Part shown: one piece after another, positions 1 to 10,999 of the stretch | Layout of the letters: the number at the start of each line of letters is the position of its first letter | How positions within the stretch are numbered: the stretch's first letter is position 1 | From: Lepidurus packardi | Lineage: Eukaryota; Arthropoda; Branchiopoda; Notostraca; Triopsidae | Direction of reading: 5' to 3' | DNA: 64,000 bases | NCBI GenBank assembly: GCA_023053545.1 | Contig: JAKZAN010000046.1 | Span: 1 to 64,000, forward strand | The notes under the pieces: model-generated | Told to the model about the DNA's origin: nothing | What the model saw: only the letters and a program-made list of their open reading frames with translations | The model's database searches: none | Made by a program: the position numbers and the translations under genes

Positions 1-180
1 TAATTCAGTCCGTAAGGAATTAATTCAGTCCTAAAGGATTTAATTCAGTCCGTAAGGTATTAATTCAGTCCGTAAGGAATTAATTCAGTCCGTAAGGAAT
101 TAATTCAGTCCGTAAGGAATTAATTCAGTCCGTAATGGATTAATTAAGTCCGTAATGAATTAATTCAGTCCGTAAGGAAT

Positions 181-200
181 TAATAAAATCCGTACGGAAT
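181..200. repeat. CCGTACGG palindrome monomer variant (first copy)
   Basis: The monomer variant TAATAAAATCCGTACGGAAT contains the 8-bp palindrome CCGTACGG and a second CpG. It usually follows the GGATTAATTAAGTCCG/GTAATGAAT pair at a fixed distance and precedes a CAGACCG variant. It is found throughout both families, so it predates their split. Confidence 0.8.
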
Positions 201-360
201 TAATTCAGACCGTACGGAATTAATTCAGTAAGTAAGGAATTAATTCAGTCCGTAAGGAATTAATTCAGTCAGTAAGGAATTAATTCAGTCAGTAAGGAAT
301 TAATTCAGTCCGTAAGGAATTAATTCAGTCAGTAAGGAATTATTTCAGTCCGTAAGGAAT

Positions 361-399
361 TAATTCAGTAAGAAACGAATTCAATCAATCCTAAAGAAT
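361..399 (+). repeat. EcoRI-type composite landmark, family I version (first of 39)
   Basis: A monomer altered to GTAAGAAACGAAT is followed by a 19-bp monomer, TCAATCAATCCTAAAGAAT. Together they create GAATTC and shift the 20-bp register by one base. CGAATTC positions at 376, 576, 875, 1806, 2837, 3256, 4055, 5386, 5585, 6364, 6563, 7102, 7841, 8660, 8859, 9398, 10117, 10316, 11727, 12506, 13365, 14815, 14974, 16345, 17123, 17282, 17973, 18132, 19503, 19582, 20713, 22304, 24547, 25598, 26197, 36705, 37144, 40790 and 41170 track HOR copies. It is a phase marker; no function is implied. Confidence 0.9.
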
Positions 400-768
400 T
401 AATTCAGTCCGTAAGGAAATATTTCAGTCCGTAAGGATTTAATTCAGTCCGTAAGGAATTAATTCAGTCCGTAGGGAATTAATTCAGTCCGTAAGGAATA
501 AGTTCAGTACGTAAGGAATTAATTCAGTCCGTAATGAATTAATTCAGTCCGTAAGGAATTATTTCAGTAAAAAAACGAATTCAATCAATCCTAAAGAATT
601 AATTCAGTCCGTAAGGAAATATTTCAGTCCGTAAGGATTTAATTCAGTCCGTAAGGAATTAATTCAGTCCGTAGGGAATTAATTCAGTCCGTAAGGAATA
701 AGTTCAGTACGTAAGGAATTAATTCAGTCCGTAATGAATTAATTCAGTCCGTAAGGAATTATTTCAGT

Positions 769-805
769 CCGTAATTAATTCATTCATTCCTTACGGAATT
801 AATTA
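769..805. repeat. Inverted monomer island (first of 24)
   Basis: CCGTAATTAATTCATTCATT is followed by ATTCCTTACGG, the exact reverse complement of the canonical CCGTAAGGAAT, at 786-796. CCGTAA and TTACGG bracket the island as a 6-bp inverted repeat. Other inverted 11-mers start at 1085, 2016, 2987, 3706, 12157, 13016, 20324, 23226, 24158, 25808, 27278, 29763, 31724, 37354, 41379, 41839, 42759, 46938, 49891, 51898, 53925 and 63506. It is the only orientation change seen in the array. Confidence 0.88.
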
Positions 806-1378
806 AGTCCGTAAGGAATTAATTCACTCAGTAAGGAATTATTTCAGTCCGTAAGGAATTAATTCAGTAAGAAACGAATTCAATCAATCCTAAAGAATTA
901 ATTCAGTCCGTAAGGAAATATTTCAGTCCGTAAGGATTTAATTCAGTCCGTAAGGAATTAATTCAGTCCGTAGGGAATTAATTCAGTCCGTAAGGAATAA
1001 GTTCAGTACGTAAGGAATTAATTCAGTCCGTAATGAATTAATTCAGTCCGTAAGGAATTATTTCAGTCCGTAATTAATTCATTCATTCCTTACGGAATTA
1101 ATTAAGTCCATAAGGAATTAATTTAGTCTGTAAGGATTTAATTAAGTCCGTAATGAATCAATTCAGTCCGTAAGGAATAACTTCAGTACGTAAGGAAATA
1201 ATTCAGTCCGTAATGGATTAATTAAGTCCGTAATGAATTAATTCAGTCCGTAAGGAATTAATAAAATCCGTACGGAATTAATTCAGACCGTAAAGAATTA
1301 ATTCAGTCCGTAAGGAATTAATTCAGTCCGTAAGGAATTAATTCAGTCAGTAAGGAATTAATTCAGTCCGTAAGGAAT

Positions 1379-1390
1379 TAATTAAGGAAT
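1379..1390 (+). repeat. 12-bp truncated monomer (HOR boundary, first copy)
   Basis: TAATTAAGGAAT is a monomer lacking 8 internal bases (CAGTCCGT). In most copies the second monomer upstream carries GTATGAAAT. Left-half copies start at 1379, 2430, 4699, 5817, 8073, 11000, 14069, 15438, 17746, 18596, 20006, 21557, 22948, 23880, 25211 and 27061. It changes the monomer register by 8 bases and so is a strong landmark for decomposing the array. Confidence 0.9.
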
Positions 1391-2429
1391 TAATTCAGTC
1401 CGTAAGGAATTAATTCAGTCCGTAAGGAATTAATTCAGTCCTAAAGGATTTAATTCAGTCCGTAAGGTATTAATTCAGTCCGTAAGGAATTAATTCAGTC
1501 CGTAAGGAATTAATTCAGTCCGTAAGGAATTAATTCAGTCCGTAATGGATTAATTAAGTCCGTAATGAATTAATTCAGTCCGTAAGGAATTAATAAAATC
1601 CGTACGGAATTAATTCAGACCGTAAGGAATTAATTCAGTAAGTAAGGAATTAATTCAGTCCGTAAGGAATTAATTCAGTCAGTAAGGAATTAATTCAGTC
1701 AGTAAGGAATTAATTCAGTCCGTAAGGAATTAATTCAGTCCGTAAGGAATTAATTCAGTCAGTAAGGAATTATTTCAGTCCGTAAGGAATTAATTCAGTA
1801 AGAAACGAATTCAATCAATCCTAAAGAATTAATTCAGTCCGTAAGGAAATATTTCAGTCCGTAAGGATTTAATTCAGTCCGTAAGGAATTAATTCAGTCC
1901 GTAGGGAATTAATTCAGTCCGTAAGGAATAAGTTCAGTACGTAAGGAATTAATTCAGTCCGTAATGAATTAATTCAGTCCGTAAGGAATTATTTCAGTCC
2001 GTAATTAATTCATTCATTCCTTACGGAATTAATTAAGTCCATAAGGAATTAATTTAGTCTGTAAGGATTTAATTAAGTCCGTAATGAATCCATTCAGTCC
2101 GTAAGGAATAACTTCAGTACGTAAGGAAATAATTCAGTCCGTAATGGATTAATTAAGTCCGTAATGAATTAATTAAGTCCGTAAGGAATTAATTCAGTCA
2201 GTAAGGAATTAATTCAGTCCGTAAGGAATTAATTCAGTCCGTAAGGAATTAATTCAGTCCGTAAGGTATTAATTCAGTCCATAAGGTATTAATTCAGTCC
2301 GTAAGGAATTAATTCAGTCCGTAAGGAATCAATTCAGTCCGTAAGGAATTAATTCAGTCCGTAAGGAATAAGTTCAGTACGTAAGGAATTATTTCAGTCC
2401 GTATGAAATTAATTCAGTCCGTAAGGAAT
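1379..2429 (+). repeat. Family I HOR unit 1 (1,051 bp)
   Basis: The unit opens with the 12-bp truncated monomer at 1379-1390, followed by the CCTAAAGGATT header at 1440. Its variant order closely follows unit 0. It has one EcoRI-type composite (CGAATTC 1806) and one inverted 11-mer (2016-2026), and closes with the GTATGAAAT variant just before the next truncation. Relative to unit 0 it lacks the internal triplication. Confidence 0.8.
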
Positions 2430-4698
2430 TAATTAAGGAATTAATTCAGTCCGTAAGGAATTAATTCAGTCCGTAAGGAATTAATTCAGTCCTAAAGGAT
2501 TTAATTCAGTCCGTAAGGTATTAATTCAGTCCGTAAAGAATTAATTCAGTCCGTAAGGAATTAATTCAGTCCGTAAGGAATTAATTCAGTCCGTAATGGA
2601 TTAATTAAGTCCGTAATGAATTAATTCAGTCCGTAAGGAATTAATAAAATCCGTACGGAATTAATTCAGTAAGTAAGGAATTAATTCAGTCCGTAAGGAA
2701 TTAATTCAGTCAGTAAGGAATTAATTCAGTCAGTAAGGAATTAATTCAGTCCGTAAGGAATTAATTCAGTCCGTAAGGAATTAATTCAGTCAGTAAGGAA
2801 TTATTTCAGTCCGTAAGGAATTAATTCAGTAAGAAACGAATTCAATCAATCCTAAAGAATTAATTCAGTCCGTAAGGAAATATTTCAGTCCGTAAGGATT
2901 TAATTCAGTCCGTAAGGAATTAATTCAGTCCGTAGGGAATTAATTCAGTCCGTAAGGAATTATTTCAGTCCGTAATTAATTCATTCATTCCTTACGGAAT
3001 TAATTAAGTCCATAAGGAATTAATTTAGTCTGTAAGGATTTAATTAAGTCCGTAATGAATCAATTCAGTCCGTAAGGAATAACTTCAGTACGTAAGGAAA
3101 TAATTCAGTCCGTAATGGATTAATTAAGTCCGTAATGAATTAATTCAGTCCGTAAGGAATTAATAAAATCCGTACGGAATTAATTTAGTCCGTAAGGAAT
3201 TAATTCAGTCCGTAAGGAATTAATTCAGTCCGTAAGGAATTAATTCAGTAAGAAACGAATTCAATCAATCCTAAAGAATTAATTCAGTCCGTAAGGAAAT
3301 ATTTCAGTCCGTAAGGAATTAATTCAGTCCGTAAGGAATAAGTTCAGTACGTAAGGAATTATTTCAGTCCGTAATGAATTAATTCAGTCCGTAATGGATT
3401 AATTAAGTCCGTAATGAATTAATTCAGTCCGTATGAAATTAATTCAGTCCGTCAGGAATTCATTCAGTCCGTAAGGAATTAATTCAGTAAGAAAGGAATT
3501 AATTAAGTCCGTAAGGAATTAATTAAGTCCGTAAGGAATTAATTCAGTCCGTAAGGAATTAATTAAGTTCGTAAGGAATTAATTCAGTCCGTAAGGAATT
3601 AATTCAGTCCGTAAGGAATTAATTCAGTCCGTAAGGAATTAATTCAGTCCGTAAGGAATTAATTCAGTCCGTAAGGAATTATTTCAGTCCGTAATTAATT
3701 CATTCATTCCTTACGGAATTAATTAAGTCCATAAGGAATTAATTTAGTCTGTAAGGATTTAATTAAGTCCATAATGAATCAATTCAGTCCGTAAGGAATA
3801 ACTTCAGTACGTAAGGAAATAATTCAGTCCGTAATGGATTAATTAAGTCCGTAATGAATTAATTCAGTCCGTAAGGAATTAATAAAATCCGTACGGAATT
3901 AATTCAGACCGTAAGGAATTAATTCAGTCCGTAAGGAATTAATTCAGTCCGTAATCAATTAATTCAGTCAGTAAGGAATTAATTCAGTCAGTAAGGAATT
4001 AATTCAGTCAGTAAGGAATTATTTCAGTCCGTAAGGAATTAATTCAGTAAGAAACGAATTCAATCAATCCTAAAGAATTAATTCAGTCCGTAAGGAAATA
4101 TTTCAGTCCGTAAGGAATTAATTCAGTCCGTAAGGAATTAATTCAGTCCGGAGGGAATTAATTCAGTCCGTAAGGAATAAGTTCAGTACGTAAGGAATTA
4201 ATTCAGTCCGTAATGAATTAATTCAGTCCGTAATGGATTAATTAAGTTCGTAATGAATTAATTCAGTCCGTATGAAATTAATTCAGTCCGTAAGGAATTC
4301 ATTCAGTCCGTAAGGAATTCATTCAGACCGTAAGGAATTAATTCAGTCCGTAAGGAATTAATTCAGTCCGTAAGGAATTGATTCAGTCAGTAAGGAATTA
4401 ATTCAGTCAGTAAGGAATTAATTCAGTCCGTAAGGAATTAATTCAGTCCGTAAGGAATTAATTCAGTCAGTAAGGAATTAATTCAGTCCGTAAGGAATTA
4501 ATTCAGTCCGTAAGGAATTAATTCAGTCCGTAAGGAATTAATTCAGTCCATAAGGTATTAATTCAGTCCGTAAGGAATTAATTCAGTCCGTAAGGAATCA
4601 ATTCAGTCCGTAAGGAATTAATTCAGTCCGTAAGGAATAAGTTCAGTACGTAAGGAATTAATTCAGTCCGTATGAAATTAATTCAGTCCGTAAGGAAT
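2430..4698 (+). repeat. Family I HOR unit 2 (2,269 bp)
   Basis: The truncation is at 2430-2441 and the header at 2491. Composites lie at 2837, 3256 and 4055, and inverted 11-mers at 2987-2997 and 3706-3716. The part from about 3700, with private variants CCATAATGAATC and GTAATCAATT, is nearly identical to 12152 onward and 13011 onward, with the same 354-bp spacing between inverted island and CGAATTC. The segment therefore has copies about 8.5 and 9.3 kb away. Confidence 0.8.
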
Positions 4699-5816
4699 TA
4701 ATTAAGGAATTAATTCAGTCCGTAAGGAATTAATTCAGTCCGTAAGGAATTAATTCAGTCCTAAAGGATTTAATTCAGTCCGTAAGGTATTAATTCAGTC
4801 CGTAAGGAATTAATTCAGTCCGTAAGGAATTAATTCATTCCGTAATGGATTAATTAAGTCCGTAATGAATTAATTCAGTCCGTAAGGAATTAATAAAATC
4901 CGTACGGAATTAATTCAGACCGTAAGGAATTAATTCAGTCCGTAAGGAATTAATTCAGTCCGTAAGGAATTAATTCAGTCAGTAAGGAATTAATTCAGTC
5001 AGTAAGGAATTAATTCAGTCCGTAATGAATTAATTCAGTCCGTAATGGATTAATTAAGTCCGTAATGAATTAATTCAGTCCGTATGAAATTAATTCAGTC
5101 CGTAAGGAATTCATTCAGTCCGTAAGGAATTAATTCAGTAAGAAAGGAATTAATTAAGTCCGTAAGGAATTAATTAAGTCCGTAAGGAATTAATTCAGTC
5201 CGTAAGAAATTAATTAAGTCCGTAAGGAATTAATTCAGTCCGTAAGGAATTAATTCAGTCCGTAAGGAATTAATTCAGTCCGTAAGGAATTAATTCAGTC
5301 CGTAAGGAATTAATTCAGTCCGTAAGGAATTAATTCAGTCCGTAAGGAATTAATTCAGTCCGTAAGGAATTAATTCAGTAAGAAACGAATTCAATAAATC
5401 CTAAAGAATTAATTCAGTCCGTAAGGAAATATTTCAGTCCGTAAGGAATTAATTCAGTCCGTAAGGAATTAATTCAGTCCGTAAGGAATTAATTCAGTCC
5501 GTAAGGAATTATTTCAGTCCGTAAGGAATTAATTCAGTCCGTAAGGCATTAATTCAGTCCGTAAGGAATTAATTCAGTAAGAAACGAATTCAATCAATCC
5601 TAAAGAATTAATTCAGTCCGTAAGGAAATATTTCAGTCCGTAAGGAATTAATTCAGTCCGTAAGGAATTAATTCAGTCCGTAAGGAATTAATTCAGTCCG
5701 TAAGGAATAAGTTCAGTACGTAAGGAATTATTTCAGTCCGTAATGAATTAATTCAGTCCGTAATGGATTAATTAAGTCCGTAATGAATTAATTCAGTCGG
5801 GAATTCCGTAAGGAAT
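4699..5816 (+). repeat. Family I HOR unit 3 (1,118 bp)
   Basis: The truncation is at 4699-4710 and the header at 4760. Composites lie at 5386 (a CAATAAATC variant) and 5585, 199 bp apart. Near its end an 8-bp insertion inside a monomer creates CGGGAATTCCG at 5799-5809. No inverted island is present. The GTAAGGCATT variant precedes the second composite. Confidence 0.8.
5796..5812. repeat. 8-bp insertion monomer CGGGAATTCCG (copy 1)
   Basis: The monomer reads CAGTCGGGAATTCCGTAAGG, 8 bp longer than normal. A second copy lies exactly 2,256 bp downstream (8052-8068) and I see no third. It works as a private marker dating the 2,256-bp duplication after the insertion event. Confidence 0.85.
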
Positions 5817-8072
5817 TAATTAAGGAATTAATTCAGTCCTAAAGGATTTAATTCAGTCCGTAAGGTATTAATTCAGTCCGTAAGGAATTAATTCAGTCCG
5901 TAAGGAATTAATTCATTCCGTAATGGATTAATTAAGTCCGTAATGAATTAATTCAGTCCGTAAGGAATTAATAAAATCCGTACGGAATTAATTCAGACCG
6001 TAAGGAATTAATTCAGTCCGTAAGGAATTAATTCAGTCCGTAAGGAATTAATTCAGTCAGTAAGGAATTAATTCAGTCAGTAAGGAATTAATTCAGTCCG
6101 TAATGAATTAATTCAGTCCGTAATGGACTAATTAAGTCCGTAATGAATTAATTCAGTCCGTATGAAATTAATTCAGTCCGTAAGGAATTCATTCAGTCCG
6201 TAAGGAATTAATTCAGTAAGAAAGGAATTAATTAAGTCCGTAAGGAATTAATTCAGTCCGTAAGGAATTAATTCAGTCCGTAAGGAATTAATTCAGTCCG
6301 TAAGGAATTAATTCAGTCCGTAAGGAATTAATTCAGTCCGTAAGGAATTAATTCAGTAAGAAACGAATTCAATCAATCCTAAAGAATTAATTCAGTCCGT
6401 AAGGAAATATTTCAGTCCGTAAGGAATTAATTCAGTCCGTAAGGAATTAATTCAGTCCGTAATCAATTAATTCAGTCAGTAAGGAATTAATTCAGTCAGT
6501 AAGGAATTAATTCAGTCAGTAAGGAATTATTTCAGTCCGTAAGGAATTAATTCAGTAAGAAACGAATTCAATCAATCCTAAAGAATTAATTCAGTCCGTA
6601 AGGAAATATTTCAGTCCGTAAGGAATTAATTCAGTCCGTAAGGAATTAATTCAGTCCGGAGGGAATTAATTCAGTCCGTAAGGAATAAGTTCAGTACGTA
6701 AGGAATTAATTCAGTCCGTAATGAATTAATTCAGTCCGTAATGGATTAATTAAGTTCGTAATGAATTAATTCAGTCCGTATGAAATTAATTCAGTCCGTA
6801 AGGAATTCATTCAGTCCGTAAGGAATTCATTCAGACCGTAAGGAATTAATTCAGTCCGTAAGGAATTAATTCAGTCCGTAAGGAATTAATTCAGTCAGTA
6901 AGGAATTAATTCAGTCAGTAAGGAATTAATTCAGTCCGTAAGGAATTAATTCAGTCCGTAAGGAATTAATTCAGTCCGTAAGGAATTAATTCAGTCCGTA
7001 AGGAATTAATTCAGTCCGTAAGGAATTATTTCAGTCCGTAAGGAATTAATTCAGTCCGTAAGGCATTAATTCAGTCCGTAAGGAATTAATTCAGTAAGAA
7101 ACGAATTCAATCAATCCTAAAGAATTAATTCAGTCCGTAAGGAAATATTTCAGTCCGTAAGGAATTAATTCAGTCCGTAAGGAATTAATTCAGTCCGTAA
7201 GGAATTAATTCAGTCCGTAAGGAATTAATTCAGTCCGTAAGGAATTAATTCATTCCGTAATGGATTAATTAAGTCCGTAATGAATTAATTCAGTCCGTAA
7301 GGAATTAATAAAATCCGTACGGAATTAATTCAGACCGTAAGGAATTAATTCAGTCCGTAAGGAATTAATTCAGTCCGTAAGGAATTAATTCAGTCAGTAA
7401 GGAATTAATTCAGTCAGTAAGGAATTAATTCAGTCCGTAATGAATTAATTCAGTCCGTAATGGATTAATTAAGTCCGTAATGAATTAATTCAGTCCGTAT
7501 GAAATTAATTCAGTCCGTAAGGAATTCATTCAGTCCGTAAGGAATTAATTCAGTAAGAAAGGAATTAATTAAGTCCGTAAGGAATTAATTAAGTCCGTAA
7601 GGAATTAATTCAGTCCGTAAGAAATTAATTAAGTCCGTAAGGAATTAATTCAGTCCGTAAGGAATTAATTCAGTCCGTAAGGAATTAATTCAGTCCGTAA
7701 GGAATTAATTCAGTCCGTAAGGAATTAATTCAGTCCGTAAGGAATTAATTCAGTCCGTAAGGAATTATTTCAGTCCGTAAGGAATTAATTCAGTCCGTAA
7801 GGCATTAATTCAGTCCGTAAGGAATTAATTCAGTAAGAAACGAATTCAATCAATCCTAAAGAATTAATTCAGTCCGTAAGGAAATATTTCAGTCCGTAAG
7901 GAATTAATTCAGTCCGTAAGGAATTAATTCAGTCCGTAAGGAATTAATTCAGTCCGTAAGGAATAAGTTCAGTACGTAAGGAATTATTTCAGTCCGTAAT
8001 GAATTAATTCAGTCCGTAATGGATTAATTAAGTCCGTAATGAATTAATTCAGTCGGGAATTCCGTAAGGAAT
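5817..8072 (+). repeat. Family I HOR unit 4, copy 1 of 2,256-bp duplication
   Basis: The truncation is at 5817-5828. Composites lie at 6364, 6563, 7102 and 7841. A private GGACTAATT variant is at about 6125. The unit ends with the same CGGGAATTCCG insertion, at 8055-8065, exactly 2,256 bp after the first. The length equals 113 monomers minus 4 (four 19-bp monomers, one 12-bp monomer and one +8 insertion), so the duplication is in monomer register. Confidence 0.88.
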
Positions 8073-10999
8073 TAATTAAGGAATTAATTCAGTCCTAAAG
8101 GATTTAATTCAGTCCGTAAGGTATTAATTCAGTCCGTAAGGAATTAATTCAGTCCGTAAGGAATTAATTCATTCCGTAATGGATTAATTAAGTCCGTAAT
8201 GAATTAATTCAGTCCGTAAGGAATTAATAAAATCCGTACGGAATTAATTCAGACCGTAAGGAATTAATTCAGTCCGTAAGGAATTAATTCAGTCCGTAAG
8301 GAATTAATTCAGTCAGTAAGGAATTAATTCAGTCAGTAAGGAATTAATTCAGTCCGTAATGAATTAATTCAGTCCGTAATGGACTAATTAAGTCCGTAAT
8401 GAATTAATTCAGTCCGTATGAAATTAATTCAGTCCGTAAGGAATTCATTCAGTCCGTAAGGAATTAATTCAGTAAGAAAGGAATTAATTAAGTCCGTAAG
8501 GAATTAATTCAGTCCGTAAGGAATTAATTCAGTCCGTAAGGAATTAATTCAGTCCGTAAGGAATTAATTCAGTCCGTAAGGAATTAATTCAGTCCGTAAG
8601 GAATTAATTCAGTCCGTAAGGAATTAATTCAGTCCGTAAGGAATTAATTCAGTAAGAAACGAATTCAATCAATCCTAAAGAATTAATTCAGTCCGTAAGG
8701 AAATATTTCAGTCCGTAAGGAATTAATTCAGTCCGTAAGGAATTAATTCAGTCCGTAATCAATTAATTCAGTCAGTAAGGAATTAATTCAGTCAGTAAGG
8801 AATTAATTCAGTCAGTAAGGAATTATTTCAGTCCGTAAGGAATTAATTCAGTAAGAAACGAATTCAATCAATCCTAAAGAATTAATTCAGTCCGTAAGGA
8901 AATATTTCAGTCCGTAAGGAATTAATTCAGTCCGTAAGGAATTAATTCAGTCCGGAGGGAATTAATTCAGTCCGTAAGGAATAAGTTCAGTACGTAAGGA
9001 ATTAATTCAGTCCGTAATGAATTAATTCAGTCCGTAATGGATTAATTAAGTTCGTAATGAATTAATTCAGTCCGTATGAAATTAATTCAGTCCGTAAGGA
9101 ATTCATTCAGTCCGTAAGGAATTCATTCAGACCGTAAGGAATTAATTCAGTCCGTAAGGAATTAATTCAGTCCGTAAGGAATTAATTCAGTCAGTAAGGA
9201 ATTAATTCAGTCAGTAAGGAATTAATTCAGTCCGTAAGGAATTAATTCAGTCCGTAAGGAATTAATTCAGTCCGTAAGGAATTAATTCAGTCCGTAAGGA
9301 ATTAATTCAGTCCGTAAGGAATTATTTCAGTCCGTAAGGAATTAATTCAGTCCGTAAGGCATTAATTCAGTCCGTAAGGAATTAATTCAGTAAGAAACGA
9401 ATTCAATCAATCCTAAAGAATTAATTCAGTCCGTAAGGAAATATTTCAGTCCGTAAGGAATTAATTCAGTCCGTAAGGAATTAATTCAGTCCGTAAGGAA
9501 TTAATTCAGTCCGTAAGGAATTAATTCAGTCCGTAAGGAATTAATTCATTCCGTAATGGATTAATTAAGTCCGTAATGAATTAATTCAGTCCGTAAGGAA
9601 TTAATAAAATCCGTACGGAATTAATTCAGACCGTAAGGAATTAATTCAGTCCGTAAGGAATTAATTCAGTCCGTAAGGAATTAATTCAGTCAGTAAGGAA
9701 TTAATTCAGTCAGTAAGGAATTAATTCAGTCCGTAATGAATTAATTCAGTCCGTAATGGATTAATTAAGTCCGTAATGAATTAATTCAGTCCGTATGAAA
9801 TTAATTCAGTCCGTAAGGAATTCATTCAGTCCGTAAGGAATTAATTCAGTAAGAAAGGAATTAATTAAGTCCGTAAGGAATTAATTCAGTCAGTAAGAAA
9901 TTAATTAAGTCCGTAAGGAATTAATTCAGTCCGTAAGGAATTAATTCAGTCCGTAAGGAATTAATTCAGTCCGTAAGGAATTAATTCAGTCCGTAAGGAA
10001 TTAATTCAGTCCGTAAGGAATTAATTCAGTCCGTAAGGAATTAATTCAGTCCGTAAGGAATTAATTCAGTCCGTAAGGAATTAATTCAGTCCGTAAGGAA
10101 TTAATTCAGTAAGAAACGAATTCAATCAATCCTAAAGAATTAATTCAGTCCGTAAGGAAATATTTCAGTCCGTAAGGAATTAATTCAGTCCGTAAGGAAT
10201 TAATTCAGTCCGTAATCAATTAATTCAGTCAGTAAGGAATTAATTCAGTCAGTAAGGAATTAATTCAGTCAGTAAGGAATTATTTCAGTCCGTAAGGAAT
10301 TAATTCAGTAAGAAACGAATTCAATCAATCCTAAAGAATTAATTCAGTCCGTAAGGAAATATTTCAGTCCGTAAGGAATTAATTCAGTCCGTAAGGAATT
10401 AATTCAGTCCGGAGGGAATTAATTCAGTCCGTAAGGAATAAGTTCAGTACGTAAGGAATTAATTCAGTCCGTAATGAATTAATTCAGTCCGTAATGGATT
10501 AATTAAGTTCGTAATGAATTAATTCAGTCCGTATGAAATTAATTCAGTCCGTAAGGAATTCATTCAGTCCGTAAGGAATTCATTCAGACCGTAAGGAATT
10601 AATTCAGTCCGTAAGGAATTAATTCAGTCCGTAAGGAATTAATTCAGTCCGTAAGGAATTAATACAGTCAGTAAGGAATTAATTCAGTCAGTAAGGAATT
10701 ATTTCAGTCCGTAAGGAATTAATTCAGTCCGTAAGGAATTAATTCAGTCAGTAAGGAATTAATTCAGTCCGTAAGGAATTAATTCAGTCCGTAAGGAATT
10801 AATTCAGTCCGTAAGGAATTAATTCAGTCCGTAAGGTATTAATTCAGTCCATAAGGTATTAATTCAGTCCGTAAGGAATTAATTCAGTCCGTAAGGAATC
10901 AATTCAGTCCGTAAGGAATTAATTCAGTCCGTAAGGAATAAGTTCAGTACGTAAGGAATTAATTCAGTCCGTATGAAATTAATTCAGTCCGTAAGGAAT
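8073..10999 (+). repeat. Family I HOR unit 5 (2,927 bp), partial copy of unit 4
   Basis: The unit repeats unit 4 at +2,256 bp (GGACTAATT at about 8381), then at +2,296 after gaining two canonical monomers before 8650, then at +2,276 at the fourth composite. Composites lie at 8660, 8859, 9398, 10117 and 10316. From 10117 the sequence repeats the start of the same block again and continues like unit 2 from about 4 kb. Runs of up to nine perfect monomers occur (9922-10101). Confidence 0.82.

Larger units (their letters stand above)
1..1378 (+). repeat. Family I HOR unit 0 (5' end outside window)
   Basis: The unit enters with the CCTAAAGGATT header at about 30. It holds three EcoRI-type composites (CGAATTC at 376, 576, 875) at spacings of 200 and 299 bp, so a roughly 200-300 bp subunit is present three times. 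The middle composite has an extra A in its A-run (21-bp monomer), which explains 200 rather than 199. Inverted 11-mers lie at 786-796 and 1085-1095, also 299 bp apart. Confidence 0.8.

Noticed and set aside
769-805. Intrinsic terminator or tRNA-like fold at the inverted island
   Set aside because: The arms are only 6 bp with a 16-bp A/T-rich loop and no following T-run; there is no gene nearby to terminate.
5799-5809. kappaB-like GGGAATTCC motif
   Set aside because: It arises from an 8-bp insertion inside a monomer, occurs only twice through the 2,256-bp duplication, and has no promoter context.
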